This document shows positions 4,979 to 6,652 of a stretch of DNA of 6,652 bases, in pieces. Origin of the DNA: Bacteroidia bacterium (GTDB taxonomy: Bacteria; Bacteroidota; Bacteroidia; Flavobacteriales; NORP286). A program made the position numbers and the translations under genes. The notes beneath the pieces were generated by a model. That model had not been told where the DNA came from. It did no database searches and saw only the letters and a list, made by a program, of their open reading frames with translations. The stretch is taken from assembly GCA_016763665.1 (NCBI GenBank), contig JAESTI010000430.1:1-6652 (forward strand). The letters are read 5' to 3'. Every line of letters begins with the position of its first letter. Within the stretch, counting starts at the first letter, position 1.

Positions 4979-6652
4979 ATGAAAAAGTTGATTTTTCTAT
5001 TTTTAGCTTTCTTTCTTTTTTTCTTATCTGTTCATACTTCTATTGCACAAGATAGGGACCTTGTTGATAGCCTTGAAGTGGCACTTCTTAATACAGAAGT
5101 TGATACAATCAAAGTAAGATTATTGGTGAAATTAGGCGTTGAATATGGAAAGTCAGATCCTGATAAACGATTAGAATATGGGTTAAAAGCTAAAGAATTA
5201 GCTGAAAAAACAGGTTACACATTTGGAGTTTTATATGCCTTTAAAATAATTGCTCAAGTTTATACTACTAAAGGAGAATTAGATAAAGCCATGGAAATTC
5301 ATCAAGAAAGAATGAAAATTTCCAGACAATTAAACAAGACAGATGAAATTATTGGCAGCTATAACTCAATTGGCGAAAATTACAGACAGCGGGGTGAGTA
5401 CCAACTAGCTCTTAAAAATTATTTACTGGGGTTAAAGTTATGTGATGAACTGAGTAGGGGCTCGAATTCTAAGAATAGACTAAAAACTCATAAGGGCTGG
5501 TTCTATAATAATATGGCTTTGGTGTATGGTACTCTTGGTAATCCTGAAAGAGCTCTGGAATTTCATGAAAAATCATTAGAAATTTCTAATAGCATGAATA
5601 ATGACAGGGGGAAAGCTATAACGTATAACAATATGGCCATTATTTATTTGGAGAGAGGGGATCTTGAAATATCTAAGAATTATTTTATGCAAGCGGTACG
5701 TTTACAGGAAAAGCTTGGGAACAAAGAGCATATTGCATTGGCTTACGGAAACGCAGGAGAGATTTATACCGAACTAGGGAAATTGGATACTGCTATTTTT
5801 TACCAAAAAAAGTCTTTAAAAATGCGTGAAGAGCTGGGAGATAGGTCAGGCTTATTGTACTCCTTGGGTGGAATGGCATTAATTCATCAGAAAAAGGGCG
5901 AATTGCAGCAAGCTGTGTCTTACCTTGAGAAAAGTATTGAAATAGGGAGAGAAATAAACGCAAAAAAGGAACTCTATTTTGTTTTCGAAACAATGGCGGA
6001 TGTTTATAAAGAAATGGGTGATTTTAAAAAATCAGTGGATTTTTTTGAAAAAAGTATTGTGTTGAAAGATTCAATGATCAATGAGAATTCGGCCAAAACA
6101 GTGCAGGAGATGCAGGCAAAGTATGATGCTGATCGTACCGAAAAAGAAATTGAAATGCTGAAAAATGAAAATGAACTAAAAGAGCTAAGGGCAGAACAAC
6201 AGGAGAGTTCGATAAGAAAACATAGAAATGTAATTCTACTTTTTATTTGCATTCTTGGTTTAATGCTATCTATGGGGTATATTATTAATACACAATACCG
6301 TTACAAAAAGCAGGCAAATAAAGAGCTGGAAGAAATGAACATTCAGCTGGAAATTAAGAATAAAAGCATAGCAGAAAGCATCAATTATGCTCAGCGCATT
6401 CAGGAAACCATTATGCCAACTCAAAAACACCTGCAGGAAGTATTCCCTGAATCATTTATTTTCTATAAAGCCAAAGATGTGGTAAGTGGGGATTTCCCAT
6501 GGGTAATGAAAAATGATAAAAACTTTTTTGCAGCAACAGTTGACTGCACAGGGCACGGTGTTCCGGGAGCGATGATGAGTATGATAGGGTATTTTTTATT
6601 GAATGATATAGTTGGAGGGAAAAACATTCATGATCCTTCAGAAATTCTTGGG
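4979..6652 (+). CDS. TPR-containing membrane protein with SpoIIE/PP2C-type phosphatase domain (3' end outside window)
   Basis: The frame is open for 558 codons to the window end. Residues 1-23 are a clear signal peptide (MKK, then a long Leu/Phe core, cleavage near 'SIA-Q'). Seven TPR units follow, at about 82-118, 124-158, 174-206, 211-246, 251-286, 291-326 and 331-366. A coiled coil (about 375-412), one membrane helix (about 417-437) and a second helical linker (about 440-475) lead to 'ESINYAQRIQETIMP' and the phosphatase start, with 'KDVVSGDFPW' (499-508) and 'VDCTGHGVPGAMMSMIG' (521-537). D505 and D522 are likely metal ligands. The TPRs should be periplasmic and the phosphatase cytoplasmic, suggesting a sensor that dephosphorylates Ser/Thr on a partner such as an anti-sigma antagonist (inference). 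Start 4979 is chosen over the ATG at 4975, whose frame stops at 5053-5055. The IS 9 bases upstream leaves the coding part whole but alters its promoter. Confidence 0.9.
   Translation, partial: MKKLIFLFLAFFLFFLSVHTSIAQDRDLVDSLEVALLNTEVDTIKVRLLVKLGVEYGKSDPDKRLEYGLKAKELAEKTGYTFGVLYAFKIIAQVYTTKGELDKAMEIHQERMKISRQLNKTDEIIGSYNSIGENYRQRGEYQLALKNYLLGLKLCDELSRGSNSKNRLKTHKGWFYNNMALVYGTLGNPERALEFHEKSLEISNSMNNDRGKAITYNNMAIIYLERGDLEISKNYFMQAVRLQEKLGNKEHIALAYGNAGEIYTELGKLDTAIFYQKKSLKMREELGDRSGLLYSLGGMALIHQKKGELQQAVSYLEKSIEIGREINAKKELYFVFETMADVYKEMGDFKKSVDFFEKSIVLKDSMINENSAKTVQEMQAKYDADRTEKEIEMLKNENELKELRAEQQESSIRKHRNVILLFICILGLMLSMGYIINTQYRYKKQANKELEEMNIQLEIKNKSIAESINYAQRIQETIMPTQKHLQEVFPESFIFYKAKDVVSGDFPWVMKNDKNFFAATVDCTGHGVPGAMMSMIGYFLLNDIVGGKNIHDPSEILG

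Noticed and set aside
5793..6252. Minus-strand open frames opposite the TPR/coiled-coil part (5793-5993 and 6004-6252)
   Set aside because: Their Ser/Phe-rich translations are what the antisense of Lys/Glu-rich helices gives; the + strand frame is clearly the real gene.

Overview
The window looks like a piece of an AT-rich Bacteroidota chromosome (Cytophagia or a related class would fit; this is inference). The support is a TonB-dependent receptor C-terminus with the usual barrel-ending aromatic residue, a TPR/transmembrane/SpoIIE-type phosphatase of a design common in that phylum, an IS5-type transposase, and start codons without Shine-Dalgarno sequences. All genes are on the + strand.

Bases 1-3471 carry what reads as a four-gene signalling cluster. 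It holds the last 115 codons of a TonB-dependent outer-membrane receptor, a small exported YfiR-family (DUF4154) protein, a membrane histidine kinase (CHASE8-like sensor, HAMP, PAS, HisKA_3 and HATPase domains), and a NarL/LuxR-type response regulator. The last three are separated by only 11 and 26 bases. In the known YfiBNR system a periplasmic YfiR holds down the CHASE8-HAMP-GGDEF protein YfiN. Here a CHASE8-type sensor sits next to a YfiR-family protein but drives a histidine kinase and response regulator. The simplest inference is an outer membrane-periplasm-inner membrane relay ending in transcriptional control. The 164-base gap before the YfiR-like gene holds several dyads, one ending one base before its start codon.

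Bases 3472-3675 are non-coding. They hold two inverted copies of a 24-base palindromic repeat (19/24 identical) around a perfect 14-base palindrome, with a terminator-like hairpin plus T5 in the left copy. This resembles a REP-like or MITE-like element.

Bases 3676-4969 are a complete-looking 1294-bp IS5-family insertion sequence. It has perfect 12-bp terminal inverted repeats and one intact DDE transposase, with no visible target-site duplication. Its right end lies 9 bases before the start codon of the next gene.

Bases 4979-6652 are the first 558 codons of a gene for a signal peptide, seven TPRs, a coiled coil, one membrane helix and the start of a SpoIIE/PP2C phosphatase domain. The gene runs off the window. 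Because the IS lies directly upstream, its native promoter has probably been moved away or replaced.
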